DNA of 64,000 nucleotides. Origin: an uncultured Lachnospira sp. Its GTDB lineage: Bacteria; Bacillota; Clostridia; Lachnospirales; Lachnospiraceae. The position numbers and the translations under genes are program-made. Location: contig CALWKC010000007.1 in NCBI GenBank assembly GCA_944381165.1, forward strand, positions 1 through 64,000, read 5' to 3'. The notes beneath the pieces were generated by a model, which did not search any database, was not told the DNA's origin, and saw only the letters and a list, made by a program, of their open reading frames with translations. This document shows positions 36,059 to 45,778 of this stretch, piece by piece (position 1 is the stretch's first letter; every line of letters starts with the position of its first letter).

Positions 36059-37657
36059 TTATCTGTCCCATTTGTCACAAAGTGCATTAATCTGGTCTGC
36101 AAATTTTGCCAAATCTTTATTTGCACCGCCCTCATTATGGTTGATGACAGACATAAGACGCTGTCCTGCAGCCACCAATCTTCCGAATACTCCCTGATTG
36201 CGTTTTGCAACTGTTCTTCTGCTCTTCTTCTGCTCGTTTCCGTATGCCACGGCACGGTCTGCAGCCAGATCAAATATCGCCCCGGTGTAAGGAGCTATCG
36301 TATCATAGCCGTAAACATCATGCAAAAGCTTTGCAAAAGAATCACACACTGCATCCTCACCGTGGACAACAAATACCTTCTGAGGCTTTTTCTCAAATGC
36401 GTTAATCCACTTTATCAACCCCTCCCTGTCAGCATGACCGCTGGCTCCCGGAAGCTGCGCAATCTCTGCGCTGACCTGTATAGGCTCTCCGAACAGTTTA
36501 ATCTCCTTTGCACCGTCTATAATAGCCCTTCCCGTAGTGCCAAGAGCCTGATAGCCCGCAAAAAGAATTGTACACTCCGGTCTCCAGAGATTGTGCTTTA
36601 AATGGTGACGAACACGTCCCGCCTCGCACATTCCCGACGCCGAAATTATAACTTTGGGATTTTGGTCAAAATTAATCTGCTTGGAAGCTTCACCCGTTGT
36701 CGCAAACTTAAGTCCGTCAAACAGAAGCGGGTTGACGCCCGAATCTATCAGACTCATTGCCTCCTCATCAAAACACTCATGTGTGTTCTTGCCGAATATA
36801 TTTGTTGACTCTATTGCAAGCGGACTGTCCAGATACACATCAAACGGTCTGTCAATCAGCTTTTTTTCTTTTATTTCCCTTATAAAATATAACAGCTCCT
36901 GTGCTCTTCCCACCGCAAACGACGGAATTACAACATTTCCTCCGCGCTCAAACGTCCTTGTAAATACCTTAACCAGCTCTGCCACATAGTCAGGAGTTCC
37001 TCCGTGGCTTCGGTCGCCGTAGGTTGATTCCATTACAACGTAATCCGCATCCTTTATATACTCAGGGTCCTTGAGTATAGGCTTATTTACATTTCCTATA
37101 TCGCCTGAAAATACAATTTTCTTTGATATGCCGTTCTCGTCTATCCATACTTCTATGCTGGCAGAGCCAAGAAGATGACCCGCGTCAACAAACCTCACAC
37201 ATACTCCGTCGCATATATCTATCTTTTCCCCATATGGGCAGCCAACAAACTGCTTCATTACATTAACCGCAGCATCCATATCGTACAGCGGAACAAACTC
37301 TTTGAGCGTTCCGTTGGAACGCTTTGCCTTACGGTTTCGCCATTCAGCCTCAAACATCTGTATGTGAGCGCTGTCCTTGAGCATAATCTCACACAAATCT
37401 ACCGTTGGTCTGGTAGTATATACTTTTCCCCTGAAGCCGTTAGTATAGAGCAGAGGAATTAATCCCGAATGGTCGATGTGCGCATGCGTGAGCAGCACAA
37501 AATCAACCTCTGCCGCAGGAACAGGCAGTTCCTGATTTTCATAAACATCATTGCCCTGCTCCATTCCGCAGTCAATCAAAATATTCTTACCGCATGCCTG
37601 CAAAAAATGACAGCTTCCTGTGACCTCATGGTCAGCCCCCAAAAAATTCAGCCTCAT
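36059..37657 (-). CDS. Metallo-beta-lactamase/beta-CASP family hydrolase (RNase-like)
   Basis: 532 residues. The N-terminal metallo-beta-lactamase core has the zinc motif THAHIDHSG near 56-64, then VDAGHLLGSA and FSGDIGN. The beta-CASP domain follows, and a C-terminal RMMBL segment with SGHADREGL near 410 completes the nuclease layout of the archaeal/bacterial CPSF-like family. Such proteins cleave RNA, but substrates of these bacterial paralogues are undefined. The last 60 residues are a basic extension (KKSRRTVAKRNQG). Confidence 0.85.
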   Translation of the reverse strand: MRLNFLGADHEVTGSCHFLQACGKNILIDCGMEQGNDVYENQELPVPAAEVDFVLLTHAHIDHSGLIPLLYTNGFRGKVYTTRPTVDLCEIMLKDSAHIQMFEAEWRNRKAKRSNGTLKEFVPLYDMDAAVNVMKQFVGCPYGEKIDICDGVCVRFVDAGHLLGSASIEVWIDENGISKKIVFSGDIGNVNKPILKDPEYIKDADYVVMESTYGDRSHGGTPDYVAELVKVFTRTFERGGNVVIPSFAVGRAQELLYFIREIKEKKLIDRPFDVYLDSPLAIESTNIFGKNTHECFDEEAMSLIDSGVNPLLFDGLKFATTGEASKQINFDQNPKVIISASGMCEAGRVRHHLKHNLWRPECTILFAGYQALGTTGRAIIDGAKEIKLFGEPIQVSAEIAQLPGASGHADREGLIKWINAFEKKPQKVFVVHGEDAVCDSFAKLLHDVYGYDTIAPYTGAIFDLAADRAVAYGNEQKKSRRTVAKRNQGVFGRLVAAGQRLMSVINHNEGGANKDLAKFADQINALCDKWDR

Positions 37658-37716
37658 AATATTCCCCTTTTCCGCTTATATCTTTAATATAATTTTATGA
37701 TAATACGAGCATATTT

Positions 37717-38277
37717 TCAACCTAAAATCCCCAAACCGTCCAGTAAAATTTTAAGTCCTATAAATATAAGTATCACACCCCCGCAGACCTCAGCCTTTGA
37801 TTTATACTTTTCTCCGAAAATGCTTCCTATCTTAATTCCTGCTGCCGAACAGACAAATGTAGTAATTCCTATAAATGTTACGGCATAAATAATATTTACA
37901 TTGAGAAACGCAAAGCTGACTCCCACCGCAAGAGCATCTATACTTGTTGCGACTGCGAGAAGAAACATTGTTGAAATCCCCATATTTGAATCCATTTTTT
38001 CTTCCTCTCCAAACGCCTCCCTAATCATGTTTATTCCGATAATAACCAGCAGAATAAACGCAATCCAGTGCGAATACATTGTAATTTTATCCGCAAAAAT
38101 ACTTCCCAGAAGATACCCTATAAGAGGCATTAATGCCTGAAAACCTCCAAACCATGCGCCGGCAATGCACATATGCTTCACCTTTATTTTACCCAGAGAA
38201 AGCCCTTTACAGACAGAAACAGCAAAAGCATCCATTGACAGACCAAGTGCAAGAATAAATAATTCAATTAAACTCAT
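37717..38277 (-). CDS. mntP: Manganese efflux pump MntP
   Basis: 186 residues, six membrane spans, exports Mn2+ to prevent toxicity. The N-terminal LGLSMDAFAVSVCKGL and the repeated VATSIDALAVGVSFAF carry the conserved aspartates in membrane helices. ATG at 38277 is preferred over 38304, since GGAGG lies 5 bp before it. A yybP-ykoY type Mn2+ riboswitch precedes it, matching its function and giving strong support to the call. Confidence 0.93.
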   Translation of the reverse strand: MSLIELFILALGLSMDAFAVSVCKGLSLGKIKVKHMCIAGAWFGGFQALMPLIGYLLGSIFADKITMYSHWIAFILLVIIGINMIREAFGEEEKMDSNMGISTMFLLAVATSIDALAVGVSFAFLNVNIIYAVTFIGITTFVCSAAGIKIGSIFGEKYKSKAEVCGGVILIFIGLKILLDGLGILG

Positions 38278-38365
38278 TTCATCCTCCATCGTTTTAATTT
38301 TCAAGAGATTTCATCATATGCAAAACAATTTCCCATACAAGAACATAAAACTTTCCTGATAAAAT

Positions 38366-38500
38366 AAAAAAGACCCACGGACAGCTTTTAAAACTGCCCA
38401 TGAGTCTCATCATTCAAAATAATACCGGGTATGTAAACCATTGTGTCGATATTACTACATAATATAAATTATGCCGATTACTCCCTCTTGGTTTCGAGTT
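38366..38500 (-). ncRNA. yybP-ykoY Mn2+ riboswitch with terminator
   Basis: Minus strand leader of mntP. The GGGAGTA element (about 38478-38486), ACATACCCGG and GAGACTCATGG fit the conserved loops of the yybP-ykoY aptamer. The expression platform is a 13-bp terminator hairpin (38372-38406, arms GACTCATGGGCAG and CTGTCCGTGGGTC with three G-U pairs) followed by six T residues. Mn2+ binding should favour the aptamer and allow read-through into mntP. Transcription would begin at about 38499. Confidence 0.8.
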
Positions 38501-38505
38501 AATTA

Positions 38506-38534
38506 ACTATATCATTATTGATAAATATTATCAA
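38506..38534 (-). promoter_or_regulatory. Promoter of the riboswitch-mntP unit
   Basis: Minus strand TTGATA (38529-38534), 17-bp spacer, TATAGT (38506-38511). The predicted start coincides with the first base of the riboswitch. Confidence 0.65.
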
Positions 38535-38544
38535 GTAGTTTTTG

Positions 38545-39105
38545 TCAAAAAATAACATCCTCTATGCGTATTTTGGGAACATGGTGTACCTGTTTGCTGT
38601 CCCTGTAATATTTTATGTCGCCGTCCGCCGGAATATCCTCAAGTACAACCTCTTCTTTTGGATAGCCAAAAGCTATACAGTAATCAATTTTCATATCATC
38701 AGGAAGCGAAATTATTTCCGAGAGCTTATCCCTGTTCACATTTCCAAGGAAACAACCTCCAAAGCCTCTCTCCGCCGCCGCAAGAAGCATTGTCTGACCG
38801 ATGATTCCCTCATCGCACTCCGCCTTAGCCTGCTTTGACGTTGCAAGTATTATATATGCCGCAGGTCTCTCCCCCGGCACAGGTCCGTCCCATTCCTTCA
38901 AATATCCCGCCCAGCCGAGACACTCAAAAACCTTCTCATTTGTCTTTTCGTCGCACACAAGCTTATATCTGACAGGCTGTCTGTTAGCGGCAGACGGCGT
39001 GTTTCTCGCAATGTCAACAAGCTCCACAAGCGTCTCCCTGCTGATTTTCCTGTCCTCATAAAACCTGCGGTAAGAGCGGTTTTTCTTAACTAAATCTTCT
39101 ATCAT
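38545..39105 (-). CDS. Nitroreductase-family FMN oxidoreductase
   Basis: 186 residues. The N-terminal KNRSYRRFYEDRKISRETLVELVDIARNTPSA holds the FMN phosphate-binding RSxR-type motif, and GFGGCFLGNVNRDKLSEIISLPDDM is the second conserved region. Uses NAD(P)H to reduce nitro compounds, quinones or flavins; the true substrate is unknown. Start overlaps the stop of the upstream small membrane protein by 4 bp, so translation is coupled. Confidence 0.85.
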   Translation of the reverse strand: MIEDLVKKNRSYRRFYEDRKISRETLVELVDIARNTPSAANRQPVRYKLVCDEKTNEKVFECLGWAGYLKEWDGPVPGERPAAYIILATSKQAKAECDEGIIGQTMLLAAAERGFGGCFLGNVNRDKLSEIISLPDDMKIDYCIAFGYPKEEVVLEDIPADGDIKYYRDSKQVHHVPKIRIEDVIF

Positions 39106-39578
39106 TTTTGTACTCCTTTCTGCTGCGCATGACTTAAAGGCAAAACGCTGTACTCATTTTCATAATATTTTATACTGAGTTCAAAATCACTCAGCTTCAT
39201 ATCCATATTATAAATATTTATATTGATATAGCTGTTATCAGGATAATACATGTGCCCGTCCTTCAGCTTTTTATCCAAAGAATCCCTGAACATAAATGAA
39301 ACGGCGTCTGTATTTGCCTCAGGAATATTTGAGATATAAAAAAGCCCTCTGAACTTATCACACGTATCAGACGTTTCCAATATGTAATTATAGTAATAGC
39401 CGTCAACAGTTACCGTAACCTCTTCGCTTTTTCCCTCAGCATCATAAGATATACACTGTATTTCTTTTCTGATATGATGTTTAACCGGTATATTTCTCAA
39501 TGCCAGTATTACTGCCCCGACAATCAGAACAATCCAAACGGCAATATATAAAATATCGATTTTTTTAAAAGTCTTCAT
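39102..39578 (-). CDS. Single-span membrane protein of unknown function
   Basis: 158 residues. One hydrophobic span near 9-27 (ILYIAVWIVLIVGAVILAL), then an extracellular domain of about 130 residues rich in beta-strand patterns and tyrosines. I recognise no family. It overlaps the nitroreductase start by 4 bp, the only context clue. Confidence 0.6.
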   Translation of the reverse strand: MKTFKKIDILYIAVWIVLIVGAVILALRNIPVKHHIRKEIQCISYDAEGKSEEVTVTVDGYYYNYILETSDTCDKFRGLFYISNIPEANTDAVSFMFRDSLDKKLKDGHMYYPDNSYININIYNMDMKLSDFELSIKYYENEYSVLPLSHAQQKGVQK

Positions 39579-39720
39579 TATGTGTTATTTTGACGCTCCC
39601 TCCGTAATAATATTTTACTTTTCCTGTTCCCCGGCTGTGCGGCAATTTATACCATTAAGCATGATGCCTGATACCTGCCGTCACACCTGAGCATATATTA
39701 TCGGAAGCACTTAAACAATT

Positions 39721-41097
39721 TTATCCTACAAGACTGTTTTTCATCCACTTACCGCTGAAATAATTTGCCGTAAACACAATTCCTCTGACTGCCCAGTCAG
39801 CGAACATACAATACCAGAACGCCATTGCCCCGATATTAAAACAGTTAATAAGAATAACACAGAGCACCACTCTGCACAGCCACATTGTGCATGTCGCCGC
39901 AATCATAGAAAACTTAACATCACCTGCTGCCCTCATTCCGTAAGCAGGTATATAAGAAAGTGACCAGAATACAGGCTTTACAACAGTAATCGCCGTGAGC
40001 ATTTTAAGGCTGAGCGCCGCTGCATCCGGCTCCATGCCTCCAATTATTGTAACCGGCCTGCCGGCAATAAAGACAAGTATACATGACAGCAAAATACCTA
40101 TCTCGCCTATCCATGTAAACTTAACTATATAATACTTTGCCTCTTCCTTTCTTCCTGCTCCTATACACTGTCCGACTGCCGTCATAAGACCTATTCCGAC
40201 GCCTATGCCCACAACTCCGTTTACATTTTCAAATATAGCCGCCATAGACTGAGCTGCGATTGCAACAGTTCCCATTGACGAAATCATAGACTGAATTGCC
40301 AGCTTTCCGAACTGAAACATTCCGTTCTCAATTCCCGCAGGCAGACCTATCGCAACAATTTTTTTAATCAGAGCCATATCCGGACGTATTTTAAAATATT
40401 CCCTCAGAACGACAGGCTGTTTATCTTTTCTTAGCCTTGCATACACCACTGTCATGCATATTATACGCGAAATGAGCGTTGAAAGCGCCGCACCAAACAC
40501 TCCCATATTCATACCAAAAATAAATACGGCATTTCCTATAATATTTACTATATTCGCGCCAAACGAAACAAGCATAGGAAATTTTGCGGCTCCTCCTGCT
40601 CTGAAAAACGCGGCTCCGGCACTGAACAATGCAAGAAAAGGATACGAAAGCACCGTAACAAAAAAGTATACAAGACACTGCTCCATAACTTCAGACTCTA
40701 CTTTTCCGAAAACAGTGTGCAGAAGCCCTCTTCTGAAAATAAGGCATAAAACCATTATCACAACAGAAATTGTAAATACGGTCAAAAGCACCTGTTTTGC
40801 CGCGCGGTTACAGCCCTTAACATCACCGCTCCCAAGATACTGAGAACAAATAATCGAAGCGCCCGTAGCCATAGCGGCAAATACCTGAATAACCAGCGTA
40901 TTTACGGAATCCACAAGAGCGACAGACGACATAGCCGAGCTTCCTACATTGCTCACCATCACCGTGTCCATCATTCCCATAAAAGAATTTAATACCTGCT
41001 CGATAATAATGGGAATAAGCAGTGCCCTCAGCATTTTATTGTCAAACATCAGATTTTTACGGTCTATCTTTGACGCATCATAAAGTATATTCTTCAT
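39721..41097 (-). CDS. MATE-family multidrug/sodium efflux protein
   Basis: 458 residues, 12 membrane spans in two related halves. LIPIIIEQVLNSFMGMMDTVMVSNVG near 27-52 is the characteristic first helix pair, and the second half repeats the pattern from GLPAGIENGMFQFGK near 250. Exports cationic compounds using Na+ or H+. Its ATG lies within the last codons of the upstream M18 peptidase gene, so the two are cotranscribed. Confidence 0.9.
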   Translation of the reverse strand: MKNILYDASKIDRKNLMFDNKMLRALLIPIIIEQVLNSFMGMMDTVMVSNVGSSAMSSVALVDSVNTLVIQVFAAMATGASIICSQYLGSGDVKGCNRAAKQVLLTVFTISVVIMVLCLIFRRGLLHTVFGKVESEVMEQCLVYFFVTVLSYPFLALFSAGAAFFRAGGAAKFPMLVSFGANIVNIIGNAVFIFGMNMGVFGAALSTLISRIICMTVVYARLRKDKQPVVLREYFKIRPDMALIKKIVAIGLPAGIENGMFQFGKLAIQSMISSMGTVAIAAQSMAAIFENVNGVVGIGVGIGLMTAVGQCIGAGRKEEAKYYIVKFTWIGEIGILLSCILVFIAGRPVTIIGGMEPDAAALSLKMLTAITVVKPVFWSLSYIPAYGMRAAGDVKFSMIAATCTMWLCRVVLCVILINCFNIGAMAFWYCMFADWAVRGIVFTANYFSGKWMKNSLVG

Positions 41098-42457
41098 TCT
41101 GCGCCTCCATCATAAACCGCTCTATAAGCCTGCTCATATACACTGTATCTCTCGCTCCTGCTGTCTCATAGGACGAGTGCATAGCAAGCTGGGCAAGTCC
41201 TATGTCAGCGGCTTTTACCGATAAATTTGCCATGACAAGATTTCCCAGTGTAGAGCCTCCCGGAACATCAGAATTATTATAATAAACCTGATACGGTACA
41301 GACGCTTCCCTGCACAGACTTTTTATGCAGGCTCCGGTAACGGCGTCAGTAGTGTACTTCTGACCTCCGTGATACTTAATCACAATACCTCCGTTCATCT
41401 TCGGCCTGTTAATTATATCTGCTTTTTGCGGATGATTTGGATGAATTGCATGAGCGTTGTCAGCGCTTATCATAAAGCTTCCTGCAATCATTCTTCTGAA
41501 ATCCTGCCTGGAAACACCCTGCATGTCGGCAAGCTCTCTTAAAACCGACGGCAAAAAATCAGACGCGGCGCCCTGCCTTGACAGACTCCCTACCTCTTCA
41601 TTATCAAAAACAGCTAAAATTTTGATAAATGAAGAAAACCTTTCACCATTGCCTGATTTTGCATTTTCCGGACTTCCGTTTTCCTCCCCTGTCTCCTGCT
41701 TTTCCTCAGAAACTGCGGCAAGAAAACCTTTAAGCGCTCCGAATACGCACTGCAAATCGTCTATTCTCGGCGCGCAAACCATTGAGGCGGCATCACCCAT
41801 AATGCAGCCCTCCTGCGCGTTATAAAGATATAAATCGCTGCCCAGTATATGTTCTCGTGATATTCCCGTCTCTTTTTGTATCAATGTATAAATTCCCTCG
41901 TCGGCGGCAACCGGCTGCATATCATTTTGAATTGACAGAGGTTTTTTATCTGTTCCGTTTAAAGACCTTGTCATATGTATTGCAAGATTAGGAATAATAA
42001 AATACGGCTTTTTAAGATTAACGGAAACGCTTTCAAGTCTGCCGTTTCTGTCCGTGACAATCCTTCCCGCAGCGCTTAACGGTCTGTCAAACCATGACTC
42101 GGCAATCATCCCGCCGTACTTCTCCACGTCAAGCTTCAGGCAGCCTTCAGGTCCTGCATACTCTCCGTTTTCCTTAAATTTAAACATCGGAGAATCCGTG
42201 TGAGCGCATACAAGCTTAAAGCCCCTGCACAGACATTTTTCAGGGACAGAAAACGCAATCAGCGACGAGCCTCCTCTAATTACATAGCCGTTGCCATTTT
42301 TCCACCCGCCGTAATTATTTTCGTACATTTGTGAAAATCCCGACCTTTCAAGCATATTCGCAATAGTCTCGACAGTCTGAAAGGATGTAGGACTTTTCTT
42401 TATAAACTCAAGAAACTCAATATTTTCATCTATTATCTGTTCTTTAGAATATTTCAT
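41078..42457 (-). CDS. M18 family aminopeptidase
   Basis: 459 residues. A di-zinc exopeptidase that removes N-terminal acidic or neutral residues, cytoplasmic. Metal ligands sit in CAHTDSPMFKFK near 80, FDNEEVGS near 290 and ISADNAHAIHPNHP near 340; IVIKYHGGQKYTTDA and a C-terminal MHSSYETAGARD are also typical. ATG at 42457 is chosen; a longer frame to 42505 is possible. A hydrophilic insert (EEKQETGEENGSPENAKSGNG) in the middle is unusual. Overlaps the MATE gene. Confidence 0.9.
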   Translation of the reverse strand: MKYSKEQIIDENIEFLEFIKKSPTSFQTVETIANMLERSGFSQMYENNYGGWKNGNGYVIRGGSSLIAFSVPEKCLCRGFKLVCAHTDSPMFKFKENGEYAGPEGCLKLDVEKYGGMIAESWFDRPLSAAGRIVTDRNGRLESVSVNLKKPYFIIPNLAIHMTRSLNGTDKKPLSIQNDMQPVAADEGIYTLIQKETGISREHILGSDLYLYNAQEGCIMGDAASMVCAPRIDDLQCVFGALKGFLAAVSEEKQETGEENGSPENAKSGNGERFSSFIKILAVFDNEEVGSLSRQGAASDFLPSVLRELADMQGVSRQDFRRMIAGSFMISADNAHAIHPNHPQKADIINRPKMNGGIVIKYHGGQKYTTDAVTGACIKSLCREASVPYQVYYNNSDVPGGSTLGNLVMANLSVKAADIGLAQLAMHSSYETAGARDTVYMSRLIERFMMEAQNEEYTL

Positions 42458-42535
42458 CTCACTCAAATATCCGCCTTCTGTTAAATTATAATGAGCGAAA
42501 CACACTTTGTGAGCCCGTTTTTCTGCACGCGTAAA

Positions 42536-43582
42536 TCAAAGCCTGAGAAGCATGTCTCCCTCTTTTATCCATTTCATTTTTCGCATCCACTCAGATACCG
42601 CAAGCGTGATAACTGCCGGGAGTACAAAATGCATAAGCAAAATCTCTGCCGCCGCTGACGGAGCCGACATTGTCCGGGTCATTGACTGCCATGACATAAT
42701 CTGCCCCACAAACCCGGCAGAGCCCATACCGGAGCCCGTAGGAGTACTTGTCATGCCAAGCACCGCACTCGATACAGGTCCAAGAATTGCACTGGAAATA
42801 ATAGGCGGAAGCCATATCAAAGGCTTCTTTACTATATTAGGCACCTGAAGCATAGATGTTCCAATGCCCTGCGCTATAAGGCCTCCGATTTTATTCTCCC
42901 TGTAGCTCGCAACAGCAAAGCCTACCATTTGACAGCAGCAGCCTACCGTTGCCGCCCCTGCGGCAATTCCGGTAATTCCCATTGATACTCCTATTGCTGC
43001 CGAGCTTATCGGAAGAGTGAGTATCATTCCCATAAGCACAGAAATAAGTATTCCGCCCACAACAGGATGCTGTTCCACGTTAATATTTACAAGATTTCCG
43101 AGCCATGTCATAAACGCGGAGATAGGTGGTCCGATTACAAACCCCACCGCCGCTCCGGATGCAATACATAAAAACGGAGTTACAATAATATCAACCTTTG
43201 TCTTTCCAGACACCAGCCTTCCTATTTCAATCGCAGCGTAAGCAGCCACAAATGCCCCAAGAGGCTCTCCCGGCTTTCCAAGCTCAAATGCAGTCATGGA
43301 GTTTACAGAAGGAAATGCTCCAATCATTCCTGCTGCCGCAGCAGCAATAGTCACAAGCGGTCCCGCTCCTAATTTTACGGCAACGCCCACTCCTATCCCC
43401 GCTCCCGTAAGCGTCTTTGCAACATTTGCGGCTCCGTTAATATAACTCCCCGTATCGCCTCCGATAAAAGTGCCAATCTGCGCGATAATAGTGCCTATTA
43501 TAAGCGTTGAAAACAATCCCAGAGCCATTCCGCCAAGACCGTCAATAAAAATTCTGTTCAAAATTCCTTTAACTTTATCCAT
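42536..43582 (-). CDS. PTS-type IIC membrane protein (PTS_EIIC_2 family)
   Basis: 348 residues and about ten membrane spans rich in glycine and alanine (GIGVGVAVKLGAGPLVTIAAAAAG). The pattern fits the PTS_EIIC_2 family, related to sugar-transporting IIC subunits, but no IIA or IIB partner lies nearby. Its substrate and even its dependence on PTS phosphorylation are unknown. ATG at 43582 is chosen because GGAG lies 6 bp before it. Confidence 0.75.
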   Translation of the reverse strand: MDKVKGILNRIFIDGLGGMALGLFSTLIIGTIIAQIGTFIGGDTGSYINGAANVAKTLTGAGIGVGVAVKLGAGPLVTIAAAAAGMIGAFPSVNSMTAFELGKPGEPLGAFVAAYAAIEIGRLVSGKTKVDIIVTPFLCIASGAAVGFVIGPPISAFMTWLGNLVNINVEQHPVVGGILISVLMGMILTLPISSAAIGVSMGITGIAAGAATVGCCCQMVGFAVASYRENKIGGLIAQGIGTSMLQVPNIVKKPLIWLPPIISSAILGPVSSAVLGMTSTPTGSGMGSAGFVGQIMSWQSMTRTMSAPSAAAEILLMHFVLPAVITLAVSEWMRKMKWIKEGDMLLRL

Positions 43583-43669
43583 ATTCATCTCCATTCCGAA
43601 GCATTTACGCATACTTAACCCAAAGAAAATTTCTCAATGGCTGTTTTTCTTCTGTGACAGCGGTTGTTT

Positions 43670-45115
43670 TCATGCGCGCCCGCTCTTTATTTCAAGCTTC
43701 ACGTCAGAAAACGTAACATCCGCATTTCTTGCCGCAAACATTCCCACATACACATTCTCAGGGTCAACCGCGGTGAGTTTAAAGTCAAAACCGCCCGTCA
43801 CGGTTGTCTCCTCCCCGAATGTACATGCGTAGCCGTCAGACGTACTCTCTATCTTTAAATCCACTGTCTCTCCCGGCTTATATCCTCTTGAACATGTACC
43901 TCCAAGAATAAGCGCACCGCTCTTCCTGGCAAAACATTTCGCAGGCGCATCCTCGTGCGTCAGCAGAAGCGGCGCCGCAGCGACATAATCCCCAAGAACA
44001 TCAGGTGTAACCTTGTCAATATATATGTCGTCCCTTACCATAAGTCCGAACGAAACCTGGTCGTTAAGAAAGTAATCGTTTATCTTCATCTTTGCAGTCA
44101 GCACAAAATTATCATTCACCGAAACTTTTGTATAAAACATCGCAATTCCGTCAGAGACCGGAGCTATTTTTCCGGTATTTCCCCGGACAGCAATATGAAA
44201 ACTTCCGTCATCCGCCGCCTCAAGCGTAAAATTATCCTTCGACGGAGCCTGAGAAATATCACCGAATACAGTCGGTTTCCACCGTCCTGCCTTTTCCCAT
44301 AAAACGCTGTCGCATAAATTAGAATCAAACACTGTCGGCTTATAGTCGGTATTTGGTTTAAGATATTTTTCCTTTGAAGGGCGCGGAGCATCCTTTTCAA
44401 GTCCCGTTATGTGCTCCGATAACCCCTCAACGCCGAGACGCTTTAACTCCGAGAGACAAAGATACGCATTTACCCTTGCACCCCATATATTTGTGTGAGT
44501 GTTGTCAACGCTGATTTCCTTATTTGACGGCCATGCGTGAAGATATATAGTCTCCTCTGGTCCGAGACTGTCATATAACTCCTTTGTCATCATCGTCATA
44601 TCAACAACCGCAATATTAAGCTCTCTTCCCAAATCACGTATTGACTTAGGATAATCTCCTCCTGCATAAGCTCCGACAGGAGCCGTTATATGAAGCTCCT
44701 GCGCGTTCCAGCGCCCCTGCGGGCATCTCCTGACAATAGGCGTACACAGAACAGACGTGCACCCCGCCTCCTGTGCCTTTGCAATATAATTTTCATAAAG
44801 AGAATTTGCAAATGTTCCCGGCTCTGTATATGAGCCATTTCCTTCAGTATATCTGTCCGCCTCGGTCTTCTCGTCATTATGCCCGAAGCCAATCATTAAA
44901 AAATCGCCCTTTCTCATGCCTGAAAGCAGCGTCTGATATTCCTCCTCTGTTGTATAGCTTTTGCTGCTTCTGCCTGAAAGAGCGATATTTTCAACTGTTA
45001 TCTCATCGTCAAAATATGCCTGAAGCTGTGTGGCATATCCGTATCTCGGAAAATAATATTTGTCATCAAAGCTGCTAAGAGTCGAATCTCCGACCACCCA
45101 TAAAGTTTTTCCCAT
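43670..45115 (-). CDS. SGNH/GDSL esterase with C-terminal beta-sandwich domain (rhamnogalacturonan acetylesterase-like)
   Basis: 481 residues. N-terminal SGNH hydrolase (1-235): nucleophile Ser11 in VVGDSTLSS, GHND with Asn80, and the Asp204-x-x-His207 pair in SVDNTHTNIWGA. This resembles family CE12 acetylesterases that remove acetyl groups from pectin-type or other glycans. Residues 260-481 look like a concanavalin/DUF1349-type beta sandwich that may bind carbohydrate. No signal peptide is visible, so cytoplasmic action on imported oligosaccharides is possible. Downstream of the acyltransferase operon but after a terminator. Confidence 0.8.
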   Translation of the reverse strand: MGKTLWVVGDSTLSSFDDKYYFPRYGYATQLQAYFDDEITVENIALSGRSSKSYTTEEEYQTLLSGMRKGDFLMIGFGHNDEKTEADRYTEGNGSYTEPGTFANSLYENYIAKAQEAGCTSVLCTPIVRRCPQGRWNAQELHITAPVGAYAGGDYPKSIRDLGRELNIAVVDMTMMTKELYDSLGPEETIYLHAWPSNKEISVDNTHTNIWGARVNAYLCLSELKRLGVEGLSEHITGLEKDAPRPSKEKYLKPNTDYKPTVFDSNLCDSVLWEKAGRWKPTVFGDISQAPSKDNFTLEAADDGSFHIAVRGNTGKIAPVSDGIAMFYTKVSVNDNFVLTAKMKINDYFLNDQVSFGLMVRDDIYIDKVTPDVLGDYVAAAPLLLTHEDAPAKCFARKSGALILGGTCSRGYKPGETVDLKIESTSDGYACTFGEETTVTGGFDFKLTAVDPENVYVGMFAARNADVTFSDVKLEIKSGRA

Positions 45116-45212
45116 TGCTCTCTCCGTTCCCGCGCTTGTAAACAGCGCATAAATAAAATAAAAATTTTACGCGTTACACTAATGCATATTTTTAACTGAA
45201 CTCCGTCAGCGC

Positions 45213-45251
45213 AAAGGGGCGAAACACTATTTACACAATGTCTCGCCCTTT
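45213..45251 (-). terminator. Hairpin after the lipoprotein gene
   Basis: Minus strand arms AAAGGGCGAGACA and TGTTTCGCCCCTTT; only three T residues follow, so termination may be partial. Confidence 0.45.
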
Positions 45252-45259
45252 CAAATAAC

Positions 45260-45778
45260 CTATTTTACCGAATATACAATACTGCTTATCGCGTCATCCT
45301 GAATTGCAAAGCTCAGCATCATATTCCCGGACTCATAAATAAACTGTCCGTTTTCTTCCTTATAAGAACTGCCGTAAGCCGAAATCATCTTATCCTTACT
45401 GTCCCCAATCTTCACGCCCTCTTTTGTCTTTACCGTGTCATCCATAAATGTCACAGAGTAAACCAAATCAACATTATCCTTCTGGTATCCCTGAAGCGTA
45501 AAGCTGTCGTAATACCAGAACTTGTCCATTCCGTCAAAAGCGCAGCTCTTTGCCTCATAATAACCTCCCTTAGGCTCTCCGAGCTTTGATGTTATGTCTT
45601 CAATATTTCCGTCTATTGCAATATCAACACCGTCCGTACTGAATACATAGCCGTTTGACGCAGTCTGCTCATCCTGTGTACCAGGTGTATTATTACTTGT
45701 CTCATTATTTGAGCCGCAGGCTGTGAGCCCCATACATAAAACCATAAGTCCTGCTGCTATTAAACTTCTCTTTCTCAT
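45260..45778 (-). CDS. Small lipoprotein of unknown function
   Basis: 172 residues. Signal peptide with lipobox LTAC (Cys21), then a Ser/Thr/Asn-rich linker (22-45) and a compact beta-rich domain containing KTKEGVKIGDSKDKMISAYG, which resembles the IGDSKDKV repeats of cell-surface proteins. It starts within the last codon of the SGNH-like gene (4-bp overlap), so it belongs to the acylation operon and may be an accessory factor outside the membrane. Confidence 0.7.
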   Translation of the reverse strand: MRKRSLIAAGLMVLCMGLTACGSNNETSNNTPGTQDEQTASNGYVFSTDGVDIAIDGNIEDITSKLGEPKGGYYEAKSCAFDGMDKFWYYDSFTLQGYQKDNVDLVYSVTFMDDTVKTKEGVKIGDSKDKMISAYGSSYKEENGQFIYESGNMMLSFAIQDDAISSIVYSVK

